A stretch of DNA of 64,000 bases from Drosophila pseudoobscura (Eukaryota; Arthropoda; Insecta; Diptera; Drosophilidae), in NCBI RefSeq assembly GCF_009870125.1, contig NC_046679.1:1302001-1366000 (forward strand). The letters are read 5' to 3'. The notes beneath the pieces are model-generated. The model ran no database searches and was not told the origin of the DNA. It saw nothing but the letters and a program-made list of their open reading frames with translations. Position 1 is the stretch's first letter. Every line of letters starts with the position of its first letter. The translations under genes and the position numbers were made by a program. Positions 41,087 to 53,327 of the stretch are shown here, one piece after another.

Positions 41087-42787
41087 TGGTGCTGCCAGAC
41101 CGCTGGAAAACGGTAATGCGCGCTGTCAGACCGATGGATTTGTGTGTTGGCGGGAAATTTGAAATGTCGCCACGAGTATTTTATGTTTTTTTCTATTTTC
41201 ACAAAAATTTGTAATGCAACACAAAGCTGTTGTATGTATGTGAGGAGGGCAAACATAAAATAATGAAATAATGACTTAACCATCACCACATACCTTTCTT
41301 GATAGATTCTCAAAATAACTCTAACTGGTGTTTTAATCGATTTGAAATCGCAGATTTAATAACATATCGCCGCGTGAAAACTATGACAATAACCATCAGC
41401 GGTGGTCTTGAACTTTTGCTCGGCTATCAATACGCCCATAAATGTGTAGGCAGCCCAACCGCTTAACCCCCTTTGCGCGGCGGTTCGATTGGGACGACAG
41501 ACGACTCGCAAGCGCACATTAAAATATAGAGAAGCAGAGAACAATTCCATTGTAATTATGCCCCACAGCCCCACAGCTGAGGTAAATTGATTGATGTAAA
41601 CGCGAATGGGAACGCACACGATTACATTACCGGAGGGAGGGACGGTCGGACCGGCGGACACACTCGATCTATAGTGTCTGTCGTGTAAGGTTTGCCTGGG
41701 AAAATGAATAGTAAAAACAAACACTTTTCGGCTGCGATGGCGATGTCTATCAGAATGTAACTCTCCAATTTGTTTGCGTATCAAATTTTGTATGAGAAAC
41801 ATCTTGAATGTATTTCGCAGATGCATAGATACATTCTCGTCGGCTGACAATGAGCATGAGCCCCACCGATTGAAAGTCGAGGTCATCCAGTGGCGGCGGT
41901 CGGCGCTTGGCACTTGGTTGGTGGTTGTCTTGGCAAGCGAAATGCCAAATGCAAGCCAATCCACGATCTATCCAATATGGCTATATCTGTGTCAAAACCA
42001 CCACCAATTCGGCTGGCCAGGGGCTTAGAAGGAAACCTGAAACTGGTCGCGTTGACCCTGAAGCCAGATGCCTGCATCGCCATTCGGTTCTTTAACTAAA
42101 TTTTAATTGCACTGCCACCAAATTGAGGCTGCACTTGACCATTGGTAGTGACACAGTGTCTAGGTCTGGGTCCGAGCGATAGTTTGGCCAGAACATGCTG
42201 CCAAGGCGCCAAGCAATCATGGCCAATGCCATTGGGAAAGTGCTCGGACCACAACCATTGGTGGGGGGGTGTGGAGTGGAGTGGTGGGGAGGAAGGTAGT
42301 TATGGCAGAGTTTTGTTGCGTGAGAGAGAGATTGTACTCTAATTGCCGGCCGTGTGATTGCGAAGACAAGACATGCCGCAAGTGCGTCACATAAAGACCA
42401 TCTAATAGCTAATTGTTTGCCCCATGTCTGACCCCTTGTGCAACTTCCTTTCCCATGAGACGTGCTGAAGCCCAAATGGATAGTACTCCGCGCTTAAGAG
42501 ATCAAGTAGATCTCCACTCTCTAGACTCTATGCGGAAATGAACTTGACCTTATCGACGGACCCAGACCGCTAGCTGGCCAAAGCCAAATGCGAGCTAATC
42601 AATTCAGCAACAACAACAACAGCCCAAGCAGCGGAAAATACGAGTTGCGCGGCCATAATTTGTGAGTCAAATAGTGGGGCGGCTAATGATAATAAACGAA
42701 CGGAACAGTAACAAAAGCCAAGCGCCAGCCAACCCAAGGAACAAAATAACGAAAAAGTTAAAATCTACAACTTTTATTTTACTGCAG

Positions 42788-43173
42788 TCTTTGGCCGAAG
42801 GCTTCGGAAGACTTCTTCCGCACGTAGTCCGAGATTTCCAGATCAAGTTCAAGCTCCAAGCTTTGAGAGCTGCTCTTCTGCCGATACAGAGAACTATACG
42901 ACTATGTAGAAGCAATGAACTGAAACATAGTTTGCTTTGACCCATTGAACTGCTTAAAAACCACCTTAAACATAAGCAGAGGTTTTTGACTGGAGTATTG
43001 AAATGCATTGTTAATGTCGGGACGGCGCGAACGCCATTCCCGGCTACCAAAAATTACACGCACGAGTTATTCACATTAGGAATAATCGCAGAGGTCAACT
43101 CAGCCGAAGTGCAATGGCCAAGTCTCGCCCCGGAGGAACACGCCTTGGTGATCACGGTTAACCTCTACGCCAG
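42788..43173 (+). other. Exon-like segment with one in-frame stop
   Basis: A pyrimidine tract ending TTTATTTTACTGCAG precedes 42788, and a consensus donor CAG/GTAAGT follows 43173. Between them one frame is open for about 128 codons except for a single TGA at 42938-42940. The encoded sequence is mixed in composition (SLAEGFGRLLPHVVRDFQ early, ALVITVNLYAR at the end) but I recognise no family. It could be a pseudogenised exon, a non-coding RNA exon, or chance. The opposite strand is also open for about 128 codons, which weakens the case. Confidence 0.2.
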
Positions 43174-43413
43174 GTAAGTATGCTTTACTCCGCTCCGCTC
43201 AGGGATGCTCTTAAAGTGCTGGCCAGAACCAGTTGGGAATTATAGTGCACATGAAGGCAGCACTTTCACAGTGCATGTTTGATATGTGTTTGTGTGTGTG
43301 TGAGTGCTGCACCCGGGGGTGGCATTGAATGAGAAAAACTCTTGAAGGGAACTGATTTGAGAACTGCCTTGGGAAATCTAATCGTATCTAAGTATGAGAT
43401 ATATATTCGAAAA

Positions 43414-43680
43414 CTAATATTCTATTATTCTTGATTGAAAAATGTCGCTGTCCTCAACTTCGACAGTAAATTCCTTAAGCTTCTTTGTCTCCATCTGAAA
43501 TTGTTTATTCTCAAGTTCAAGAGGAGTATTTTCTGGAATTTTGTTTCCCCAAAAATATTCCAAGAGCGGAAGAAGTGGAAACGGTCTTCGTGATAAATGA
43601 ATAAAAGCCACCACCATGTGGCCTTGATCTTGAAATTTAAGAAGGTAGAGGCTGCCCTCCATATAACATGATTCCAACAT
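43414..43680 (-). CDS. Hypothetical small protein, 88 residues
   Basis: An ATG-initiated frame in AT-rich DNA whose composition is protein-like: aromatic and hydrophobic N-terminal half (SLYLLKFQDQGHMVVAFIH), then an acidic, Lys-rich C-terminal half (KKLKEFTVEVEDSDIF). No signal peptide cleavage site, Cys pattern or known domain is seen, and no intron is needed. Length alone does not prove coding. It has no evident partner among neighbours. Confidence 0.3.
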   Translation of the reverse strand: MLESCYMEGSLYLLKFQDQGHMVVAFIHLSRRPFPLLPLLEYFWGNKIPENTPLELENKQFQMETKKLKEFTVEVEDSDIFQSRIIEY

Positions 43681-46014
43681 CTCTACCGGTTATTAGCATA
43701 TTCGTGTGAGTTGCAAATCGCCATTGATCGAATGCACGTAGGCACATTAACATAATCCAAGAAGGGAAAACACACACACCGTATTAAAAATAAAAGGCCC
43801 ATTTACCTTACATATAATTATGTTATGTTATGGACAGAGGGGGAAGATTCCACTATGGTTAAATGGCTAAGATTGACGACATTTGACTGCGCAGGGGCTT
43901 CCCCCGAAGCCTGAGTTGTGTCGCTTTTGTCTGACTCTGCATGTAGTATGGTAGAATATGGTGGCTGGCATGCTGGAAGTACCAAGAATTAGACGATAAA
44001 ATTGTTAAATGAAAACAGAAGTGGACGACGCGTCGTCTCGAACAGCGCATGACTCGGCAATTTCGGGCAATCCGCTTTTTCTTCAACGAAGCTGTTAATT
44101 CTTCTATAATTAAAGAACGAGTCGCTGTGGTCCAACAGCTACTTCGACATCTACTTCCTAGATTCGGACTCAGACTCAGCCACAGACAACGGAGTTTAAT
44201 TCGACTGTGTTTGTGTGTGTTGTGTGTCTCTTTGGAGGTTTCGTAATCACTTCTTTTCTACGTTTCTGATTTACAGATGAGGCCCCCGAAATGGTGAATG
44301 TAACATGAATGTATTGGTCGGTGTTTATCGCAGTTTAGATTCTGGTAGAATGCTGGAAATTGGCTGGGACTGTGGTCCCTGACCTTTGGGTGGATGGGAT
44401 CTCTTTCTCAGCTTGTTATGATAATTTTGTATCCAACTTTCAGATACCTACCACGATTCCCCCATTTCTTTGAGTCCGGTTCTATAATTTATTTCGGGTG
44501 CTAGTCTAACAATATCTATTAAAATATTCTCTTCGATGGGATTATGTCACACGGCAAGCCTGGCAAACCCTGGAGCAGCCTGGAGCGGTGGAATAAACCT
44601 ACTGTTTAGATTATATATTGGCAAGGTTCTGTCGGCATCTGATATTTCAGATCTTAAGGGGCGCGGGCGCACATGTTAGGAACAGGTTCGGCGTCTTACA
44701 GAGCAGACACAAAACGAAACCTAAAACGCAAATAACGATATTAAATTAATCTTAACTAAGAACCCCAAAAGAAGTCACGCTGGTTTCAGCCGCAGCACGA
44801 GTTCGACGTGTGACGACGGCCATTGAAATAGCTCACAAGGAAGCTTCTCCTTGGCCTTGGGTTACATAAAACATATTTCGATCTCAATGCCAGTTAATTA
44901 CATGAGAATCTTCAAGTCCACGAGCCAGAGCCCAGTGCCAGCGCAGCGGTTGGTAAAATGATTTTGAAATTCTTTAAATGAACCCCCACTTGAACTAAAC
45001 GGAGCTCCCATTTTGAAGTGTCTACTAGCGGACATGACAATGCGTTTGAGACAGTGTTTTAATTGCACTCACATACTGAATTGTGTATCTTTAGTTAATG
45101 GTCTATCATAGAATCGAACGGCCTTATCCCAATTGCTGTCCAAGGCCACATCTGGGCAGAACCTGGAGCTGTCAATGGTCTATCAGCAATTAATTTCATA
45201 GACGGAGATAGATCTTGGCGACTTCTGTTTTTGGTTTTCGAACCCAAGGGCAAGTCATCAAAGTGCAAAAAATACAACGGGGAAAATGTACGTCATATAT
45301 GAAATATTACACTGAAAATAGTGGGTCCTAAAATGATATATTGGGGACTGGCATTCTGCCCAAAGAGCTGTACATAAACAGAGATTCTATAAGTTCTCGA
45401 TCGAATAGATTTAATTTTTAGATCGTCACTATTTCTCTCTGTGGAACCCTCGACTGCAACTATTTGTAGGTCTCATAAACAGCAAAAGGCCCAGTCATCT
45501 AGGCAACAATGAGAGTGACAGACAGATAGACAGACAGCCGGGTGCAAGGTAGTGCTTTTGGCTACCTTTTTGGCGCCTCCGGCACTGCCATCTCGCGGTC
45601 TCTACTACCTTTTCGCGATCGAGCACCGCACCACACCACTGTCGAGCAAACGGAGATACTCTCCTCACACACAGATACAGCCACAAACACAAATGCAGAC
45701 ACAGACACAGGTACAGATAGAGCTGCGACCCGAAGCTGAGCTTGCGCCGAGAGCTCGAAACCCGAAACGCTTGGCCCGAAATTTTTAGCACTTCTTTTTA
45801 AATTTTTGTGCAATCTCGGATTTTTGGTTAGTTGTCTATTGGAGTTCGCAGCGCTTATACCCAACAAAATTTGATTGGGTTCGCCGGATCCGGTTCGATC
45901 TGCATACGTATACGTGCGACAGGGACATGCATGCCCCGGGCATTACAAAGTGAAACACACTCAAAACGATAATAAACACTATTCCAATTTCCGAATTGCA
46001 ATCTGGCATAAACG

Positions 46015-49000
46015 ATGTCCTCAAAAGTGATTAGTTCTTTGATGGCCGAGAGCATTCTGCTCACGAAAATGGCCCAAGTGATTTCGGGCTACTCCCCCAT
46101 AACGATCTTCCTGCTGGCGTCCATCGCCCTCTTCCTGGTGGTGTACAACAAGCGCAGGTCCCGCCTGGTGAAGCACATAGAAAAGATCCCGGGCCCAGCC
46201 GCCATGCCCTTCCTGGGCAATGCCATCGAAATGAATGTGGATCACGATGGTGAGTACGAGTTCTAGAGTTCTCAGACGCCCATTTAAAGCATACTCAGTG
46301 ATTGCTCCAGTTAGTGATATTGACCCTGGTCATTGATACACCTATGCCTATACCCGTACCAAGGGGTGTATGATTGGTTGGACAAACATTGAGCCGAGCA
46401 GTCGAGCAGCCGAGGAGGTGCTAATTTTTGCTGATCAACTAGCTCCCAACGAGCCAGGCGACAGATCTTCGATGGATCGATCTGTGGATTGGATTCCAGT
46501 GTTAATGAACTTTGCTTATGTTTTGGAATAGGAGATTCACTTTCATCGCGGAAGATAGTCCCCATAAACCCAGTCGCTAATTGATTTATAGAACAGCCTC
46601 GACAAACATTTTGAAATGCAACAAAACCAGTCCTTTTACAAATTTTTATTGTAATAAGCAGGTGATTTGTGTGCTTTGTTGTCTTTCTTTTTTGTGCTAT
46701 TTTGTGTTTTTTGTTTTTGTTGAAACACATAATTTAATTAACATATTTGTCGCTGTTTTTGCGGGGTTTGCCTCATCTTCGATTGGGGCCAAAGATAAGC
46801 CCAGAGCTGCATTCGAGCGTGGAACCCACACGAGCTGTTTAGTCTAATGAATTTCGATTAGGGAAAAGTTCTGGCTGCTGGTGGAAGGCATTCACCCTTG
46901 TCCCAAAACGGAAGCCAACAGAAGAGTCAACAAACAATCTAATAAAATATGTCATTGGAAACCTCAGACGGAGCTGAGCAGAGGTTAATTGGACACTAAA
47001 CTTAACTTCAGATGAATTATAGAATTAAAACAGGAACAATGAAAAGTTATCACACAAAGTAGCGTAAATAAATGCCTTTGATCTTCATATACGACCGGAC
47101 TTTAAAGTCGGTCAGGACTTTCCCTTACGCGTAATATTTCAAATGTAATTTGACTGGAGTTTTCACACGCTCTTTATATGGAATTAAACAATTACCAAAT
47201 CTGAGAGAGAACGGAGAGAGTCTGCGAAGACTAGTAAGAAATATCAGTGGCGAGAAGCGTGGCATAACAAGCCAAACAAATGCTTACTTGAAGAGCGATA
47301 AAAATAGCCATAAACCGTAAGAGGCAGACCCAGACCCAGACCCGGCTCAAACTTAGTTTGCGACTGAGACTGAGACTGAGGCTGGGGCTGGGGCGGGGGC
47401 TCACAAAAAGGTCCAAGCGTATAACGTACTGGCACGGCTGTTTTGATAATTTTTTCGTCACAGTCTCGGCAGGAAAGGGAATCGGGGTTAGTGCACTAAC
47501 GGGCACGTGGGGCGTGAGAGCTCCGGCACGGCCCGGACTCTAGTGACCATGAAATTCCGTAACGGATTCTGACGTCAGTGTATGCACAGAAATTAATTCC
47601 CAAATCATCACCAAAGCCCTGCTAATCAATCGGCGATATAAGTTCCTATAGCATTGGTGTTCGAGCTTAAGGGAATTCAATCTTCGGCTTGTTCCCTGGC
47701 CACTACAAGCGGACAATGGGCCTCTGGGCGAACCGAAGCGGACTTGATCTTGACACTGAATCGTAGAAGAACTCTGCAGTTCTCCATCCATCGATCGATT
47801 GATGTATGATTAATTCGCACGCCTCAGATCCGCTGTCCGGCTTTTGCAACGCCGAAAACAAAGCAAATTAACATAAATTTAAATGCGGAAGCAGCCTCCA
47901 AGAGATACAAATTTTTGTAGCCAAACTATTGGACCGCTGCAGCGGGGCTTTGAGCGGATTGTTACTCATTCGATGAAATGCTCTAAGCCCTGACTGGATT
48001 CGATTCGATTCGATTCACTTCCGTTTTGTTCTTTGTCTTTGGCTTTCAAGAGATTCATGCTTGAAGATCTCTTGTACCCCGAAATCAGGTTTTCGGTTAA
48101 TCTTGAGGGTTCTTATGGGCTCTTGGCATCTTCCGTTTTCACTGCCCAATTAGCATTTACTCGTACCAATGTAAAAAGTTTCATTGAATGTTTAGCAGTG
48201 TTTCGACCAAGTGATAATCAAGTTAGATCTTTTAATGAGAACATTAGAACTGGTTCGTCAAAACCAGTCTAGTAGTCCTATACTTTTATGAGTGTCATCT
48301 TCAAGGCACAAGAGCCGAATAGTCAGAAGATTTGCTCAAATGCTTGCTAAATAAAAGATTATTTTGCAGTCAAGGCAATCAAGGAGGACCAGCTGGTCTA
48401 CAGTTTATGGAGCGATTAGCAACCTTTGAAGAGGTTTTATTAATATTTTTTTTATTATAAATTAATCTAAGAACGTCTCTGCAATTACGAGACTTTTGTT
48501 AAATGATAAACATGAAATATGACGTTGCAGCAAATGGCTGAGCGAACGAACAGCTGCCCAAGGTCAAATGGTTCTTGATCATGCATGTTTCTCTTGGATT
48601 GCTCGCCGCTGCTGAAGAGCCAAGAAACTCGGCAACAACTCGGAGTGTGTCTGGCGTGGAGTGGAGCTATGTGTAGTGCTTCCCAAGGCTTCGACTGGTT
48701 TCCAGTTCTAACGCTTAAGAACATTCGCTGGCTCTCGGGTCACGGCTGGCTGTGGGTGTTCTGCATTGCGGGTGGGTGCGGCATTGGGTGGTACTTGCGA
48801 TCGCCATCGCCATCGCCATCGCCGTCTGGTAACTGCTTTTTAATGTGCACTGCCAATGTCAGCCGAGCTAGAGCCAGCTACCAAAATTATGCCAGACATA
48901 AATTATTTCAAATTGCCAAAGCAATTTTACGCACAAAACTACCGCAGCAGGCAGGTGACAGGCAATACAGGTACAATATGAAATCAAAATCAAAATTAAA

Positions 49001-51818
49001 ATGATAATGAAGAGACCCCAAGACCCATACACCCATGGAGACAGAGGCTGCTGTGCCGGCATAGAGGCACTGGCTCTGGCTCTGGCTCTGACTCTGTGAA
49101 ATGTGCTTTGTTTTGGAGAGTACGAAATTTGCTACCCATTTTCGCTACCCCATTGCCTTTGCGTTTGCCTTCCATGCAAACTTCCGACATCATAACTAGT
49201 ATGTCGGCGTCATCATCAAGTTTGCTTTTTGGGTGTTTTTTGGGGGTTACATAAAGTCATTATTAGAGATCGCTGAATGGCCACGCATGGGATAGGTGTA
49301 GGTCCCCCCGGTGTTTGCCTGTGTGCGAGAGAGTGTTTCATCTTTTTAATTAATGCAACACATATGGACTCCAAGACATACATACACATACATACATATG
49401 CAAACAATCACACAGTCAGAGACAGAGAGGTGAACCTGCCCTCGCTCTGCTCTGCTTTCTGGGCATTTGGGTATTTTCTTAGAAAATAACTGCAGCGACC
49501 TTGATTGTCCCCCAAAGAGGGGGCGGGGGGCTCTAATTGCTGCCATAAATTATGTTCTCACACAAATTTGTCAAAAGCGTTACGACTTGAGCTTGTTAAC
49601 CGGTTTCGAACCGCACACCAATCCAATTCCCTTTCAGAGCTCTTCAACCGCGTCATCGGCATGCAGAAGCTGTGGGGCACGCGCCTCGGCATCAATCGCG
49701 TCTGGCAGGGCACCTCGCCCCGGGTGCTGCTCTTCGAGCCCGAAACGGTGGAGCCCATCCTGAACAGCCAGAAGTTTGTGAACAAGAGCCACGACTACGA
49801 CTATCTGCATCCCTGGCTGGGCACCGGCCTCCTGACCAGCACCGACCGCAAATGGCATTCCCGCAGGAAGGTAAGGGCTTGGGCCGAGTGTCCGGGAGAC
49901 TTCTGGAGTAACTCTGTGCTGTTTGTTGTTGCAGATTCTCACGCCTGCTTTCCACTTCAAAATCTTGGACGACTTTGTGGATGTTTTCAACGAGCAGAGC
50001 GCCGTGCTGGCCCGCAAGCTAGCCGTCGAGGTGGGCAGCGAGGCGTTCAACCTGTTTCCCTACGTCACGCTCTGCACCTTGGACATTGTTTGTGGTGAGT
50101 GTCAATATCGGGTAGCCCCATGACCCATGCCCCATGCCCCATCTCCACCGACCATAGACCATAGACCATAGACCATATATGTACCATAGACCATAGACCG
50201 TTGCTAATTGCGTCACTCGTCTTATTTCAGAGACCGCCATGGGTCGCAGAATCTATGCCCAGAGCGACAGCGAGTCGGAGTACGTGAAGGCAGTCTACGG
50301 GTAAGCGACTCAGCACATAGCATCATAATGACCAGAAAAGAGTATGGAATTGCGCGAGGGGTTCGGGTGTGGTGTGTGCAACTCTTCCTCATCTGCCGAA
50401 AGTTATCAACGCCCCGCCCTGGCAGCAGTTTAATATCGAGAGCTGTCATGCCAGCTGTCAGACAAAGACACACCCCCCAGATACACATGTCCTCCCATTG
50501 CCCATCCTTCGGTCGGGCAGGAGCAGGAGCAGGAGTTGAAGTACAGCCATGTGGAAAATATGCGAGATTAAGATGTCAATGCGATGCTTGAAGTGCTCTG
50601 ATGCTGATAACAGACAACTCCTGCTTCTGCTTCTGCTGCTGCTGCTGCTCCTGCCACGCCTCATGAAGCACACACCCAAGACCCACACTTGACTAACTTT
50701 CAATTTAACGCAACACTTTTCCAATCCCAATCCCCATTCCAATATCCATCCGAATCCCCCTTAGGATTGGCTCGATTGTGCAGAGTCGCCAGTCGAAGAT
50801 CTGGCTGCAGAGCGACCTCATCTTCCGGCTGACGGACGACTACAAGCTCCACCAGAGCTACATCAACACGCTGCACGGATTCTCGAACATGGTGATTAGG
50901 GAGCGCAAGTCCGAGTTGGCCCTCCTGCAGGACAACAACAACAATAACAACAACACCCCCGATGCCTACGATGATGTTGGAAAGAAGAAGCGTCTGGCCT
51001 TCTTGGACCTGCTGATCGATGCCTCCAAAGATGGAACCGTTCTGACCAATGTAAGTGAAGCTGGAATAGCCACTCTAAGTCACTCTAAGCCACTCTTATA
51101 CCCTGTCTGTTTGCCACTCCGCAGGAGGACATTCGGGAGGAGGTGGACACCTTCATGTTCGAGGGACATGACACCACATCGGCGGCCATTTCGTGGACCC
51201 TGTTCCTGCTAGGCTGCCATCCGGAGTACCAGGAGCAGGTCGCGGAGGAGCTCGACTCCATTTTCGGAAACGACAAGGAGACCCCCGCCACCATGAAGAA
51301 CCTCATGGACATGCGCTATCTGGAGTGCTGCATCAAGGACTCCCTGAGACTCTTCCCCAGTGTGCCCATGATGGCTCGCATGGTGGGTGAGGATGTGAAT
51401 ATCGGTAAGACATAGGAATGATCTGACTCTCCAACTGAGTTCTCGATCACTGAAGTTGCCGCTTCCTCCGTTTCCAGGTGGCAAGCTTGTACCTGCCGGC
51501 ACCCAGGCCATCATCATGACATACGCCCTGCACCGCAATCCACGGGTCTTTCCCAAGCCTGAACAGTTCAATCCGGACAACTTTTTGCCCGAGAACTGTG
51601 CAGGCCGCCACCCCTTCGCGTACATCCCCTTTAGCGCCGGACCTCGCAACTGCATTGGCCAAAAGTTCGCCATTCTGGAGGAGAAGGCCGTCATCTCCAC
51701 GGTGCTGCGCAAGTACAAGATCGAGGCCGTGGATCGTCGCGAGGATCTCACCCTGCTGGGTGAGCTCATCCTTCGGCCCAAGGACGGGCTCCGTGTCAAG
51801 ATCACGCCGCGCGATTAA
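46015..51818 (+). CDS. Cyp4c3: Cytochrome P450 of the CYP4 family, Cyp4c3-like
   Basis: Seven coding exons: 46015-46249, 49638-49870, 49935-50094, 50231-50300, 50765-51050, 51125-51404 and 51478-51818, 534 residues. An N-terminal membrane anchor (about residues 24-46, [17 protein letters not shown]) is followed by the proline hinge [11 protein letters not shown]. The CYP4 I-helix oxygen-binding motif FEGHDTTS covers 340-347. The K-helix reads KDSLR (399-403), with Asp where almost all P450s have Glu in ExxR. The haem loop [11 protein letters not shown] (472-482) holds the axial Cys480. The enzyme would sit in the endoplasmic reticulum and oxidise fatty acids, hormones or xenobiotics with P450 reductase. 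A seven-residue Asn run lies in exon 5. Intron 1 (3.4 kb) may hold control elements. The symbol rests on remembered resemblance, including the haem-loop region. Confidence 0.9.
50149..50200 (+). repeat. ACCATAG heptamer repeat in P450 intron 3
   Basis: About six ACCATAG units, interrupted once by TATATGT, lie in a 136-base intron close to its acceptor. Preceded by CCCATGC-type repeats at 50117-50143. Confidence 0.8.
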
Positions 51819-51960
51819 GGGGCAGCTATCCAAAGTATATAACGTGTAAATATTTAGAGATACCATAATGTTAGGGACTAGTTTATGTTAAACTAAACGA
51901 TTAATTATAAATGGGGTATGCCCTTGTCTCACTCTGTAATCTATTCAAAGTAGGGCTAAG

Positions 51961-51966
51961 AATAAA
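51961..51966 (+). terminator. Poly(A) signal of the P450 gene
   Basis: AATAAA lies 143 bases after the P450 stop codon. The following sequence is part of the tandem duplication: the identical hexamer recurs at 54168-54173, where there is no P450 gene to serve. Confidence 0.6.
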
Positions 51967-52055
51967 ACTCAGTGATTGAATATTGATTTATGGTCTATGC
52001 TGATTTATCCGAATTATCCCAACTAAGAGCTAAGTTTATTTGAACTTCAAACAAT

Positions 52056-52778
52056 TTAAGAAAGAGTGAAATAGACGTTGACTTGAGCTCGATTTACATT
52101 GTAAGCAAACCAATTGGATTGAAAGAGGTATTCCCCCTCTGGAAATGGCAGGACCTGCGTAAAGTGCCGATTGACAAAGCTCACAGGAAGCTTATCCACC
52201 AAGAGGTCATGCTGGGAATAAAAAGGTTGGAATTAAAAGGAAATTGAAATACGATTAGTAGTTGTAAACTCACATCGAAGGGACAGGACTGATTCATATT
52301 TGAATGGTCGCTGAACAAACCGTGAAAGAAAACAAACACTGGGTTCGATTTTGGATTTTTCAATACCTTGCAGGCATCCACAGTGATATTGTAGAGGAAC
52401 GGCTTATAGCCACTGAATCGCTTGAGCAATGCAAAGTTCACCTATAAACGATAGCATCTATACACAAAAATGACTTACACAAAAATGTCTTACAAACATA
52501 CTTTCACTTTTGTGATGGGAACTTTATACAAATTGACTTTCAGGGACAAGTATTTGTAGCTCCGATTCACCGACTTCAGATAGCAATACTCAAAATCATC
52601 GAATTCCTTATCCAGTGAAGTGCATTTGACGTTCGTAAACTCCACTTTAGAGGCGGTCTAGAATATCGTTAATTGTTCATAAAATCTTTAGTAAGGATGT
52701 AAAGGATACAATACGCACCTCTCTGACTAGATATAGGAACAACATGAGTTCAACAAGAAGAATGTACGTGGAGCTCAT
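52056..52778 (-). CDS. DUF1091 (DM8) secreted protein, copy 1
   Basis: Four exons in minus order: 52778-52719, 52657-52502, 52441-52274 and 52211-52056, 179 residues; all introns are short GT..AG. Exon 1 (20 codons) encodes a signal peptide (MSSTYILLVELMLFLYL). The mature part is a typical DUF1091/DM8 chain: FTNVKCTSLDKEF, FEYCYLKSVNRSYKYLS, KRFSGYKPFLYNITVDACK, SNMNQSCPFD, VLPFPEGEYLF. The six-Cys, beta-rich DM8 family is thought to adopt an ML (MD-2-like) lipid-binding fold and includes fly chemosensory CheB-like proteins; most members have no known function. It lies 237 bases from the P450 stop, converging on it, so the two 3' ends may overlap. Confidence 0.88.
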
Positions 52779-53012
52779 TTTTCTCAGACACACCGAAAAT
52801 CAGGGCGATACGATATGTGTTACGGACAGTTACGGCACAAGAGTATTTATTCCCCATTTGAAGCAAGCGATTACAGTGATCACATCAGATAATCGATTCC
52901 CATATCATGTCAGGCGTGACGGGTTTAAAAATCGATTTTTTGTACACATGTCTTGACAGTACTGACGAGTCTAACACCTCATAGTCGAAAGCGCACACAG
53001 TAACACAGTGAA

Positions 53013-53327
53013 ATGACCAATCCAGCTCCATTTAGTTCAAAATTTCATTTCAGAACCTTTTGTGTGGTTTCGATTCCTAATACCTTACTGAGTATGAAAG
53101 AAATTTCAAATCGAACGTATGTATGGTGCAAGAGCTGTTACAAAACTCCCACCGGAGTGAACATCCACAAAAGTCGAACACCTAATGCAAATTTATATCA
53201 GTATGGTCTCTCTACATTACATGCTTGGATAAGATGCCTTGAATGTATGCTTCACATAGGTTATATGCACCGGTTTATCCGACAGCTAAAATTTGCAAGC
53301 GAAATAGCTGGTGTCGATTTAATTTAG
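53013..53327 (+). other. Unexplained 104-codon frame inside the unit 1-specific segment
   Basis: An ATG frame encoding MTNPAPFSSKFHF, a Cys-containing middle (YVWCKSCYKTPTG) and LHAWIRCLECMLHIGYMHRF. A further 66-codon frame follows at 53351-53551 and runs into duplicated sequence. Composition looks protein-like and the segment is missing from duplication unit 2, so it may be a fragment of a mobile element that inserted into unit 1. No terminal repeats or recognisable transposase motif were seen. Confidence 0.3.

Larger units (their letters stand above)
41087..46014. other. Spacer upstream of the P450 gene
   Basis: No confidently supported gene. Two weak candidates are listed separately (42788-43173 and 43414-43680). 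A GGCGGGAAATTTGAAA word at 41150-41165 looks like an E2F site. The region 43.7-45.3 kb is AT-rich and featureless. CACA/CAGACA repeats lie at 45668-45715. Confidence 0.5.

Noticed and set aside
48033-48272. An 80-codon frame in intron 1 of the P450 gene
   Set aside because: It starts at TTG, lacks splice sites that would join it to the P450 in frame, and has no P450 or other motif.
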